Origin: Eggerthellaceae bacterium
GTDB lineage: Bacteria; Actinomycetota; Coriobacteriia; Coriobacteriales; Eggerthellaceae
Reading direction: 5' to 3'
Assembly: GCA_022791455.1 (NCBI GenBank)
Contig: JAAVZC010000010.1
Coordinates: forward strand, 42,695 to 106,694
Length of the DNA: 64,000 nt
Of this stretch, positions 16,472-24,418 are shown piece after piece; the first letter of the stretch is position 1, and each line of letters begins with the position of its first letter. The position numbers and the translations under genes were made by a program. Under the pieces are notes generated by a model. It did not search any database. It had not been told where the DNA came from and saw only the letters and a program-made list of their open reading frames with translations.

Positions 16472-17655
16472 TGGGCATCGCCGCCTTGAGCGGAGGGAGT
16501 GACGCTTGCGCCTGCTTCGTCAGCTTCTTTTGCGGTTTTGGCCTCTTCGGCGGCGGCTTGCTGGTCTGCTTCCGCCTGCTGCTTCGCGGCGATTTCGGCG
16601 CGATAGGAATCCACGAGCGCTTCGGCCGCTTCAACGCCGTCCACCTTGATGCCGTCGGTGCGCAGGCGGTTGGCCACGCCCGGCTGCAGATCGTCCACCG
16701 CTACGTCGGTCAGGTCGTAGAGGTGAGAGGAGGACAGCCCCAGCATTTCGCCTTGGAGGCCTTGGTAGATGGCTACTTTTCCGTCCTGCTCCATCAGGTA
16801 GGCGGAGTGGTCGGAGGCGAAGTTGAATCCGTACACGGCCGCGGCAATGATGGCCGCCAGCAGCGCCAGGATGAAGAACGCGGTGATGCGCGTCTTGCGG
16901 GTGAGCTTGCGGCGGCGCACTTCGGTGAAGCCGGTCACGTCGGCCACAATCACGGTCACGTTGTCGTAGCCGCCCGCGCCCACGGCGGCGTTCACCAGTT
17001 GGCGGGCGCACAGCTGCGGGTCGGGGGTGCGGGCAAGAATTTGGGCAATTTCCTCGTCGGAGAGCATGGTGGTCAGGCCGTCCGAGCAGATGAGCAGCCT
17101 ATCACCTGGGTTCACGTCAATCTCGAACAGGTCCGGCAGCATGCGCGGGTCCGACCCGAGGGCGCGGGTGATGACCGACCGCTGCGGGTGCACCTTCGCC
17201 TCTTCTTTAGTGATGTGGCCGGCTTCGATGAGGTCGGCCATGAGGGAGTGGTCGCGGGTCAGCTGCTGCAGCCGCCCCTTCGACAGCAAGTAGGCGCGCG
17301 AGTCGCCCACCTGGGCAATCACGAGCCGTTCGTTCTCCAGAATAGCGGCGGTGCAAGTGGTGCCCATGCCCTCGCGGCCACGCCCTTCGTGGGCGGCGCG
17401 GATGATGGCCAGGTTCGCCTCTTCCACCGCTTGCCCCAGCTCTTCCACGTCGGCGTGGGCGGGCGCGCGGTTCTCGATCACGCGCACGGCAATTTCCGAG
17501 GCTACCTCGCCGGCCGCATGGCCGCCCATGCCGTCGCACACCACGAACAGCGGCGGCGCCACCACCAGCGAGTCTTCGTTGTGGTCGCGCACGCAGCCCA
17601 CGTCGGTGCGGCTGCCGAAGGTGGTGTAAGCGGTCTTGCGCTTGCGGGCCGCCAT
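16468..17655 (-). CDS. pstP: PP2C-family serine/threonine phosphatase
   Basis: A 395-residue protein phosphatase. The N-terminal 240 residues form a PP2C/PPM domain with RDHNEDS, CDGMGGHAAGE, QVGDSRAYL, the DHS...G segment and GGYDNVTVIVADV, covering the usual metal-binding aspartates. A membrane helix follows near residues 258-280, then an extracytoplasmic part with no recognised domain and a low-complexity Ala/Glu/Lys tail. In the actinobacterial cluster PstP reverses PknB phosphorylation. Its ATG shares one base with the fhaB stop (TAATG), and its stop overlaps the SEDS-PBP start by 4 bp, so these genes are translationally coupled. Confidence 0.96.
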   Translation of the reverse strand: MAARKRKTAYTTFGSRTDVGCVRDHNEDSLVVAPPLFVVCDGMGGHAAGEVASEIAVRVIENRAPAHADVEELGQAVEEANLAIIRAAHEGRGREGMGTTCTAAILENERLVIAQVGDSRAYLLSKGRLQQLTRDHSLMADLIEAGHITKEEAKVHPQRSVITRALGSDPRMLPDLFEIDVNPGDRLLICSDGLTTMLSDEEIAQILARTPDPQLCARQLVNAAVGAGGYDNVTVIVADVTGFTEVRRRKLTRKTRITAFFILALLAAIIAAAVYGFNFASDHSAYLMEQDGKVAIYQGLQGEMLGLSSSHLYDLTDVAVDDLQPGVANRLRTDGIKVDGVEAAEALVDSYRAEIAAKQQAEADQQAAAEEAKTAKEADEAGASVTPSAQGGDAQ

Positions 17656-18068
17656 TATTGGTACCTCACGCGGATGGCGACGTCGCCCACGGTGACCACG
17701 TCCCTATCGTGCAGCACGGTAGGGCCTTCGATGATATGGCCGTTCACGTAGGTGCCGTTCTTCGATCCCAAATCTTCCACGAACAGGTTCTGGCCCATCA
17801 GCTGGAATTTCGCATGGCGCCCGGAAACGTAGCCGGCGCCAATGACGATGTCGGCCCCGGGCGTGCGACCCACGATGACCTCGCCGCGCACGTTGATGGA
17901 CAGGCCGCGCAGCTCCTTCGGGCCGCGCTCCACCGAAAGCGTCCAGGTGCGTTCCTTCTTCCGCTGGCCCTTCACCAGGCCAATTCCCGTGCGCATGATG
18001 GCGAACAGGAACAGGTAAAGAAGCGCCACGAACAGCAGGCGGGCTATGAGCAGAACTACATCGATCAC
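17655..18068 (-). CDS. fhaB: FHA-domain protein FhaB (FipA-like)
   Basis: A 137-residue protein with an N-terminal membrane helix (about 5-27) and a C-terminal forkhead-associated domain showing GRTPGADIVI, SGRHAKF and LGSKNGTYVNG, the phosphothreonine-binding loops. The layout matches FhaB of mycobacteria, a PknB/PknA substrate that connects phosphorylation to septum and elongation enzymes. It lies between fhaA (52 bp away) and pstP (one-base overlap). Confidence 0.95.
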   Translation of the reverse strand: MIDVVLLIARLLFVALLYLFLFAIMRTGIGLVKGQRKKERTWTLSVERGPKELRGLSINVRGEVIVGRTPGADIVIGAGYVSGRHAKFQLMGQNLFVEDLGSKNGTYVNGHIIEGPTVLHDRDVVTVGDVAIRVRYQ

Positions 18069-18120
18069 CGTTGAAACTCCCTTGTCTTGGTTTGGTGCTG
18101 CATTTGGGCGGTGCTTTGGG

Positions 18121-18987
18121 TTAGATGAGCTGGAATTCTATGTCGGTTATGCCCAGCGTTATGCGGTCGGCGTCGTTCAGGGCCACGGACTTCACCTTGC
18201 GGCCGTTGACGAAGGTTCCGTTCATGGAGCCGAGGTCCGTCAGCGTCCAGTGGTTGTTGCCCATGTTGCGAATTTCCGCATGGTGCCGGGAGATGTTGAT
18301 GTCTTGGAGCACGATATCGTTGTTGTTCTCGCGCCCGATGGTCATGGCGTCGGAGTCCAGCAGGAACGCCTGGTCGTGTGTGATGTCGTACAGGTACGGC
18401 GTCAGCTGGGCATTCGCGGACTGCGGGCCGGTTTCCATGGCGTAGCCGTCGTCGGCGTAGTGGTCTTCGTAGGCGTCCTGCTCGCCGTAGGGGTTCACGC
18501 CGTTGGGGCGCAGCGGGGCGTAGCCAGGTGCGGGGGCGGGGGCCGGTGCGGCCATGCCCTGCGGCGCGGCCAGGCCGTAGCGCTCCATCTCTTCCTGGCG
18601 CAGCTTCGCCACCAGGGGCGCCGCCACCATTTCCGACTGGATGGTGAACTTGCCGTGCTTCAGGTCGTCGTCCACCATGAAGCGCACGAGCGGCTGCCCG
18701 TCCATGATCAGGCCGTGCTCGGCGGCTTTGGCGGAGAGGTAGGTTTCGGTTTCGCCTGCAAGCGTGGGGTAGTAGCCGAACAGGCGCGCATCGTCGTCGG
18801 CGTTCACGAACACCGTGTACAGCGTGGGGGCGTACTCCTTGCCGGCGCCCACCATCTTCTCGCGGCGCATCTGCTTTTCGGCGCGCTTTGCAATCTGAAC
18901 AGGGGAAAGCGGCGTTCCGCCCATTTTGTTGGCGGCGCCTTCCACGGTGTCTTCCATCTTTCCTTCGAACTTCGAAAGGAATCCCAT
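18121..18987 (-). CDS. fhaA: FHA-domain protein FhaA with DUF3662 N-terminus
   Basis: A 288-residue cytoplasmic protein. Residues 1 to about 120 match the DUF3662 (FhaA_N) domain with the opening MGFLSKFEGKMEDTVEGA; a Pro/Ala/Tyr-rich linker follows; the C-terminal 95 residues are an FHA domain (IGRENNNDIVL, SRHHAEI, LGSMNGTFVNG). In mycobacteria FhaA binds phosphorylated MurJ/MviN and restrains peptidoglycan synthesis. It is the first gene of the leftward cluster, so the cluster promoter should lie in the 264 bases upstream, towards the tRNA. Confidence 0.95.
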   Translation of the reverse strand: MGFLSKFEGKMEDTVEGAANKMGGTPLSPVQIAKRAEKQMRREKMVGAGKEYAPTLYTVFVNADDDARLFGYYPTLAGETETYLSAKAAEHGLIMDGQPLVRFMVDDDLKHGKFTIQSEMVAAPLVAKLRQEEMERYGLAAPQGMAAPAPAPAPGYAPLRPNGVNPYGEQDAYEDHYADDGYAMETGPQSANAQLTPYLYDITHDQAFLLDSDAMTIGRENNNDIVLQDINISRHHAEIRNMGNNHWTLTDLGSMNGTFVNGRKVKSVALNDADRITLGITDIEFQLI

Positions 18988-19228
18988 AGGTGCTCCTTGA
19001 CGCTTGCTTGCAGCCGATGAGCCGCGCCGTTAAGGGCGCGCCCGCAACCGGCCAGGCACTATTACTCCTATTGTTAATCTTACATAATATATGACCAGCC
19101 AACGCGAAGTTCGAATTTCCTTAACCCAAATGGCAATTCTTACGGAAATTTAAGGGAACGGAAGCGGGCGAGGGCGGGGAGGACTGGCGAATGCCGAAAA
19201 GCATCTAGCGCTGCCAGTGGGAATCCGC

Positions 19229-19234
19229 TATACT
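19229..19234 (+). promoter_or_regulatory. Candidate -10 box of the tRNA-Thr gene
   Basis: TATACT lies 17 bases before the mature tRNA 5' end; the -35 region is not clear. Confidence 0.45.
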
Positions 19235-19251
19235 GCATCCTTGCCTTAATT

Positions 19252-19327
19252 GCCAATGTGGCTCAGTTGGTAGAGCAACGCACTCGTAATGCGTAGGTCA
19301 GCGGTTCGAGTCCGCTCATTGGCTCCA
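19252..19327 (+). tRNA. tRNA-Thr (anticodon CGT)
   Basis: A 76-base cloverleaf. The acceptor arms GCCAATG and CATTGGC pair fully, the D arm has GCTCAGTTGGTAGAGC, the anticodon stem ACGCA/TGCGT encloses loop CTCGTAA (anticodon CGT, reading ACG), and the T arm carries GGTTCGAGTCC. The CCA end is encoded. Confidence 0.97.
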
Positions 19328-19336
19328 GGGAATTCG

Positions 19337-19364
19337 CGGGTCGGCTTCGTGCCGACCCGTTTTG
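19337..19364 (+). terminator. Rho-independent terminator after tRNA-Thr
   Basis: CGGGTCGGC/GCCGACCCG stem with a TTCGT loop and a TTTTG tail. It may also end the convergent LysR transcript. Confidence 0.85.
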
Positions 19365-19377
19365 TTGTGTGCTGCTT

Positions 19378-20286
19378 TTACAGCCCCAGGTTCTTCACCG
19401 CTTGCTCCAGTTGTTCGATGAAGGGGCGCAGTTTTTCCCAGTTGTCCTGCCGGTAGATGGCGTAGGTGCTGAATACCGCGCGCTCGTCGGTGATGGGCAG
19501 GGCGATACGGTTGGTGGCGTAGTCCAAGAACTTCAGTTCCTTCGAAGCGCCGGGGTAGAGCAGGATGCTGCCGGTGGGCAGCACGGCAATGGCCTCAGCC
19601 TGGGAGCGCACCGCCAGCGGGCGCACGCGCGGCTCGAACCCGTTTTGGCGGCACAGCTCGGTGATCTTCTCCCATCCGGCTTTGGTGTGGTCCCAAATCA
19701 GCTGCGCCAGCAGCGAGTCTTTGAGGTCGGCGATGGTGAGCGAGCTTTTCTGCGCCAGGGGGTTGTCCGGTTCCATCACGGCCACAAAGGGGCGGCTGAA
19801 CAAGAATCTTGTGGCGATGCTGTCCGGCATGGAGCCGTCGCGGGCCGGCAGCATATCGATGAGCAGATCCAGCTCGCCGCTGCTGATGAGCTCCAGAGGA
19901 GCGCGGTCCTTCATATGGTTGAAAGTGATCTGGACCGAATTCTCCGAGGTCAGGGACGACGCAATGGAAATGAGCCCCGAAATGGCGGGGTCTTCCATGC
20001 GCGCTTCGATGGAAATGGGCTTGCGGGCGGCCATGGTTCGCACCGTGTTCTGGGCACTCTTGTAGTCGTTAACGATGCCGCTTGCTACGCCCAGGAAGAA
20101 ATAACCCTCTTCCGTAAGTTCTACCTGCGAATGATGGCGTCGGAACAGGCGAACCGACAGGTCGGCCTCGAGCAGCGACATGTGCTTGCTCAGCGTAGAT
20201 TGCGCCAGGTGCAGTTCATCGGCCGTTTTCGTGAAATTCAGCCGATGCGCCAGAGCGACGAACTCCTCCAGATACGAGATTTCCAA
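19378..20286 (-). CDS. LysR-family transcriptional regulator
   Basis: A 302-residue LysR-type regulator. The N-terminal winged helix-turn-helix reads LNFTKTADELHLAQSTLSKHMSLLE, and the remainder is a periplasmic-binding-like effector domain. ATG 20286 is the natural start; a TATAAT box on the minus strand at 20316-20321 is a candidate promoter element. The gene is divergent from the molybdopterin oxidoreductase operon with 326 bp between, so that operon is the likely target. LysR regulators paired with molybdopterin oxidoreductases are frequent in Eggerthellaceae. The effector is unknown. Confidence 0.93.
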   Translation of the reverse strand: MEISYLEEFVALAHRLNFTKTADELHLAQSTLSKHMSLLEADLSVRLFRRHHSQVELTEEGYFFLGVASGIVNDYKSAQNTVRTMAARKPISIEARMEDPAISGLISIASSLTSENSVQITFNHMKDRAPLELISSGELDLLIDMLPARDGSMPDSIATRFLFSRPFVAVMEPDNPLAQKSSLTIADLKDSLLAQLIWDHTKAGWEKITELCRQNGFEPRVRPLAVRSQAEAIAVLPTGSILLYPGASKELKFLDYATNRIALPITDERAVFSTYAIYRQDNWEKLRPFIEQLEQAVKNLGL

Positions 20287-20612
20287 GATATCCCCCTTGC
20301 TTGGCCAATGTCCTCATTATAAATGCTGGCGAAGGAAGTGCGCCGCGGTGCGAGGGCGATTCCGATTTGCGATTGCGTCATCGCGCGCGGGAATGGGGGC
20401 CGCTTGATTCGCGGCGGCGATGGCAACTTTAAGCGCGCGTGATGGCGGAACATGTTATGACGTTTTTCCATTTCTCAATTCCTTGTTTCGCGGCCATACT
20501 CTGGGAAAAGGCTGCCCATGCGCGGCGGTTTCGGAAGGGAATCTGGGGCCGAAGTTGCAACCCGCAATGGTGCGTAGCCTGACCTGTCTCGTTGCAAAAA
20601 GGAGGAGAGTGA
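20287..20612. other. Divergent regulatory region between LysR and molybdopterin genes
   Basis: No gene is seen. It holds a minus-strand TATAAT (20316-20321) for the LysR gene and the plus-strand ribosome site AAGGAGGAG just before 20613. I could not find a convincing plus-strand -35/-10 pair or a clear LysR binding palindrome. Confidence 0.5.
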
Positions 20613-23588
20613 ATGGGAAAGCTCAACGTAACGCGCCGCAGCTTTTTGCGGGCCGCTTTGGTTACTGCCGCCGCCACCGCATTCGCCGCTGAAACGACCG
20701 GCCTGACCGCTATGGCCGATGAAGCGGCCGCTGCGTCGTCCGGCGAGGTCACGCGCGTGCGCAGTTGCTGCCGCGGCTGCGGAAAGATGGAGTGCGGTGT
20801 GTGGGTGACGGTGCAGAATGGTCGCGCCATTAAGATTGAGGGCGACCAGAGCGCGCCGCAGTCTCGCGGCAACTGCTGCTGCAAATCACAGTCTTCGCTG
20901 CAGGCGGCCTACCACCCCGATCGTCTGTATCACCCCATGAAGCGCACGAACCCCAAGGGCCAGGAGCCCGGCTGGGTGCGCATTGGCTGGGACGAGGCCA
21001 TCGGCATGATGGCGGAGGGCTTCTTGGGCCTGACCGAAAAGTACGGCGCCGAATGCCTCATGACCCTGAACGGCACCAGCCGTATTTGGTCGATGGGCGG
21101 TTATGCCGGCATGAAGATTCTGATGGGCACCCCCAACGGCAGCCTGGCCTCGCAGATCTGCAAGGGCCCGCGCCACTTCACCGGCCAAATGATCGACCAG
21201 CTGGGCGGCTACTGGATGGCCACGGTGGATAACCCCCGCGTGTACGTGCAGTGGGGCACCGGTGTTGAGGCCTCCAACTATGACGACACTGCCCGAACGG
21301 TGGTGGACGTGGCCAACAACGCCGACGTGCACATTCTCATCGACCCGCGCGAGGGCGGTCTGGGCAAGGAAGCGGACTACTGGCTGCAAATTCGCCCCGG
21401 TACCGACCACGCCATCGCCCTGTGCTGGGAGAAGCTGGTCATCGACAACGGGCTCTACGACGAGCTGTTTGTGAAGCGGTGGTCGAACGCACCTATGCTG
21501 GTGGTAGACGACATGGAGCCTTCCGGCGGCTGGATTTTGGACGGCGCCGGCGGCGTGAACATGCGCACGAAGCTGCTGAAAGAGTCCGACCTGGTGGAGG
21601 GCGGCAGCCACAAGCGCTTCATGGTTTGGGACCTCACGAAGGAGCAAAGCGGCAAAACGGGCAACGACGCGCTGTCGTACCTGGACGCCGAGACCACGCA
21701 GTGGGAAGGCGAGAACTACGTGGCGCCTACGTTAGATGAGTGCGAATACATGGAGCAGTACAACGCCTACATGCCGCCCGCTTCCCAGTTCGATTCTATC
21801 GAGCCGGCTCTTGAGGGCGAATTCCAAGTGACTCTGAAGGACGGTAGCGTGCATACGGCGCGCCCGGTGTGGACGTACTTGGTGGCCTCGCTTGAGGGCA
21901 AGACGCCCCAGTGGGCCGAAGAGGTGACCGGCGTAGATGCTGGGCTCATCGAAGAGGCGTGCCTGGTGTGGGCCACGCGCCCCGAGGGGCAGTCCTTCGG
22001 CAACGGCGGCCTGCACTACCAGTTGGCGACGGACCAGATTGGCCATTGCGTGCAGACTATCCGCACCCTGACGCACCTGTCCTACCTCACGGGCAACGCC
22101 GACTCGCCGGCCGGCAACCGCGGCCCCACCCGTTCCCCCGCCGTGGGCGTGTTTCAGGCGGCGCCGGAAGCTCCGGTGCTGGAAATGATGTCCATGTACC
22201 CCTACGAGCAAGCCACCATGATGGAGCTGCAGGGCAAGCAGATTTCCGCCGAGACCTTCCCCATGCTGAAGTGGTACAACCAGTGGTCTGACGCTACTTG
22301 CAACTGGCGCTCGGCGCTGGGCGAGTACGGCCCTTACCGCATCCGCGGCGGCATCGATTGCGGCTCTACCTTCATGAACATGTCCAATTCGAAGCTGGCG
22401 TGGGACGCCCTGTGCACCATGGACTTCTGGGCCGCCATCAATCTGTGGCATCACCCGGTAACCGAGCTGGCCGATGTGCTGATGCCGGCTCAGCATTGGA
22501 TGGAAGTGGATCACCCCCGCGTGTCCCAGGGCGCGTCCGGCGGCATCGGCGCTACGTGCAAGGCCATCGAGCCTCCGGCCGACACCATGTACGACCCGGA
22601 TATCTACACGGCGTATGCCAAGGCCATTGGCGTGCCGTGGTTCGACGGCGAAGGGCTGCCCACCTGGCCCACCCATGAGGAGAAGATGGACTTCGCCTTA
22701 GCTGTGGGTGGCCAGACCATGAAGGCGGTGGAAGGGGCCGATCCCATTGCCGAGAATTGGGCCGATTACCGTGATCAGTTCCAGAAGAACGGCTGGTGGG
22801 ACGCCAAGAGCGTGTCGCCCGCCAACTGGGGCACCTATCATCGCTGGGAGAACGGCAAGATGCGCCAGCGTGCTGCCGGCATTATGAACGACATCTATCC
22901 CAGCCTGGGCTTCGGCTTCCTCACCGCAACCAGCCGCATGGAGTTCTGGCCGGTGTCGCTGGAGTCCAACGACATCAACAACCCCACCGAGGGCACGGCA
23001 ACCTACGACGACATTATGCCCATCTACCAGGAATCCGCTCACACCCCGGTGAGCGATCCGGAGATGTACAAGGAGTATCCCTTCGTGGCCACCACCGGTC
23101 GCCGCATTCCGGTGTACTTCCATTCCGAGCATCGCCAGCTGCCGTGGTGCCGCGAGCAATGGCCGGTGCCTCGCATCGAGATCAACCCCGAAGATGCGGC
23201 CGAACTGGGCGTTGACCAGGGCGATTGGGTGTGGATTGAAACTCCGTGGGGCAAGATTCGCGAAACAGTCGACCTGTACTACGGCATCGCGAAGGGCAAT
23301 GTGAACCTGGAGCATGCCTGGTGGTATCCGGAACTGCCCGGACCCACCCGCGGCGAAACGCTTTCCGACTGCAACTTGCTGAACGACCCGGACAACCAAG
23401 ACCCCATCATCGGCTCCACTGTTATGCGCGGCTATTTGGTGAAGATCTACAAGGCCACGCCGGAGAACTGCCCGAACGGCGAGGTGATTCCCTGCGCCCC
23501 CGAAGACGGCACGCCCATCATCACCGACTCCAGCGATGAGCGCTTGAAAGCATGGCTGCCCAACTACGAGATCCGAAAGGAGGCGTAA
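20613..23588 (+). CDS. Tat-exported molybdopterin oxidoreductase, catalytic subunit (DMSO reductase family)
   Basis: A 991-residue protein with a twin-arginine signal (VTRRSFLRAAL, then an Ala-rich core). After the signal comes a cysteine cluster (CCRGCGKMEC ... NCCC) that should hold a [4Fe-4S] cluster, followed by the molybdopterin-binding domains and a C-terminal beta-barrel domain with EINPEDAAELGVDQGDWVWIETPWG. Cys183 in SQICKGPRH lies where polysulfide-reductase-like members place the metal ligand, which would make this a Cys-ligated Mo or W enzyme; that is inference. ATG 20613 follows AAGGAGGAG. The electron-transfer subunit starts 5 bp after its stop. The substrate is unknown. Confidence 0.93.
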   Translation: MGKLNVTRRSFLRAALVTAAATAFAAETTGLTAMADEAAAASSGEVTRVRSCCRGCGKMECGVWVTVQNGRAIKIEGDQSAPQSRGNCCCKSQSSLQAAYHPDRLYHPMKRTNPKGQEPGWVRIGWDEAIGMMAEGFLGLTEKYGAECLMTLNGTSRIWSMGGYAGMKILMGTPNGSLASQICKGPRHFTGQMIDQLGGYWMATVDNPRVYVQWGTGVEASNYDDTARTVVDVANNADVHILIDPREGGLGKEADYWLQIRPGTDHAIALCWEKLVIDNGLYDELFVKRWSNAPMLVVDDMEPSGGWILDGAGGVNMRTKLLKESDLVEGGSHKRFMVWDLTKEQSGKTGNDALSYLDAETTQWEGENYVAPTLDECEYMEQYNAYMPPASQFDSIEPALEGEFQVTLKDGSVHTARPVWTYLVASLEGKTPQWAEEVTGVDAGLIEEACLVWATRPEGQSFGNGGLHYQLATDQIGHCVQTIRTLTHLSYLTGNADSPAGNRGPTRSPAVGVFQAAPEAPVLEMMSMYPYEQATMMELQGKQISAETFPMLKWYNQWSDATCNWRSALGEYGPYRIRGGIDCGSTFMNMSNSKLAWDALCTMDFWAAINLWHHPVTELADVLMPAQHWMEVDHPRVSQGASGGIGATCKAIEPPADTMYDPDIYTAYAKAIGVPWFDGEGLPTWPTHEEKMDFALAVGGQTMKAVEGADPIAENWADYRDQFQKNGWWDAKSVSPANWGTYHRWENGKMRQRAAGIMNDIYPSLGFGFLTATSRMEFWPVSLESNDINNPTEGTATYDDIMPIYQESAHTPVSDPEMYKEYPFVATTGRRIPVYFHSEHRQLPWCREQWPVPRIEINPEDAAELGVDQGDWVWIETPWGKIRETVDLYYGIAKGNVNLEHAWWYPELPGPTRGETLSDCNLLNDPDNQDPIIGSTVMRGYLVKIYKATPENCPNGEVIPCAPEDGTPIITDSSDERLKAWLPNYEIRKEA

Positions 23589-23593
23589 GCGTC

Positions 23594-24259
23594 ATGACCC
23601 AATACGCCATTGTCACCGACCTCAATCGCTGCGTGGGATGCTTGGCCTGCTCGGCGGCGTGCAAGACCGTGAACAACGTGCCCATCGGCAACTTCTGGAT
23701 CAAGGTGCTGCGCATTGGCCCCAACAAGGCCGAGAACCGCACCACCAAAGGTTCCACGGTGGAGACGTATTTCCTGCCCATCCAGTGCCAGCACTGCGAG
23801 AACCCCGCTTGCGTGCAAGTGTGCCCCACCGAGGCCAGCCACAAGCTGGAAGACGGCTCGGTTCAGGTGGACAAAGAGAAGTGTATCGGCTGCCAGTTCT
23901 GCGCCATGGCCTGCCCGTATGGGGTGCGCTACCTGAACGAAGAGGAGCGCGTGGTGGAGAAATGCACGCTGTGCGAGCAGCGCACCGCCCAGGGCGAGCT
24001 GCCCCAGTGCGTGGCCCAGTGCAGCGGTCGCGCACGGTGGTTCGGCGACATCGATGCCGGCTGGGATAGCTTCGAGGGCCCGGCTTATCCGGAAAGCGTC
24101 ACCGATCCCTCCTATGAGGGCATGCAAAGTGCGCGTGCCAAGATGACCGACTGGGTTGTTCCCTTCACTGATGCGGACGTGCATCACCTGACCAACGTGG
24201 GCAACAACCCTGCGGTGGCCTACATTCTGCGCGAACGCAACTGGTACGGGCAGGAGTAG
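23594..24259 (+). CDS. Four-cluster ferredoxin-like subunit of the molybdopterin oxidoreductase
   Basis: A 221-residue iron-sulfur protein of the DmsB/PsrB/NrfC type. Four cysteine groups are visible: CVGCLACSAAC, CQHCENPACVQVC, CIGCQFCAMAC and CTLCEQR...CVAQC, enough for four [4Fe-4S] clusters. It has no signal of its own and would be exported as a complex with the Tat-bearing catalytic subunit. ATG 23594 follows AAAGGAGG overlapping the end of the previous gene. No membrane anchor or quinol-binding subunit follows, so the route of electrons to or from the menaquinone pool must use a partner encoded elsewhere. Confidence 0.95.
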   Translation: MTQYAIVTDLNRCVGCLACSAACKTVNNVPIGNFWIKVLRIGPNKAENRTTKGSTVETYFLPIQCQHCENPACVQVCPTEASHKLEDGSVQVDKEKCIGCQFCAMACPYGVRYLNEEERVVEKCTLCEQRTAQGELPQCVAQCSGRARWFGDIDAGWDSFEGPAYPESVTDPSYEGMQSARAKMTDWVVPFTDADVHHLTNVGNNPAVAYILRERNWYGQE

Positions 24260-24291
24260 CCTTTCGTCGACACGCAATTGACCCTCTCTTG

Positions 24292-24327
24292 GAAGGCCGC
24301 TGGGCAAACGCCTGGCGGCCTTTGCAT
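24292..24327 (+). terminator. Probable terminator after the molybdopterin operon
   Basis: AAGGCCGC and GCGGCCTT pair around a 14-base loop, followed by TGCATTTTG. The T tract is interrupted, so it may be weak. Confidence 0.5.
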
Positions 24328-24418
24328 TTTGCTGTCAGCGTCCCATGCGCACCCGTCGCCCCTGCTACAATGCTAGCCGGTTAAACGATTGGCGATGCGA
24401 CTGCGGTGAGAAGCGGGT

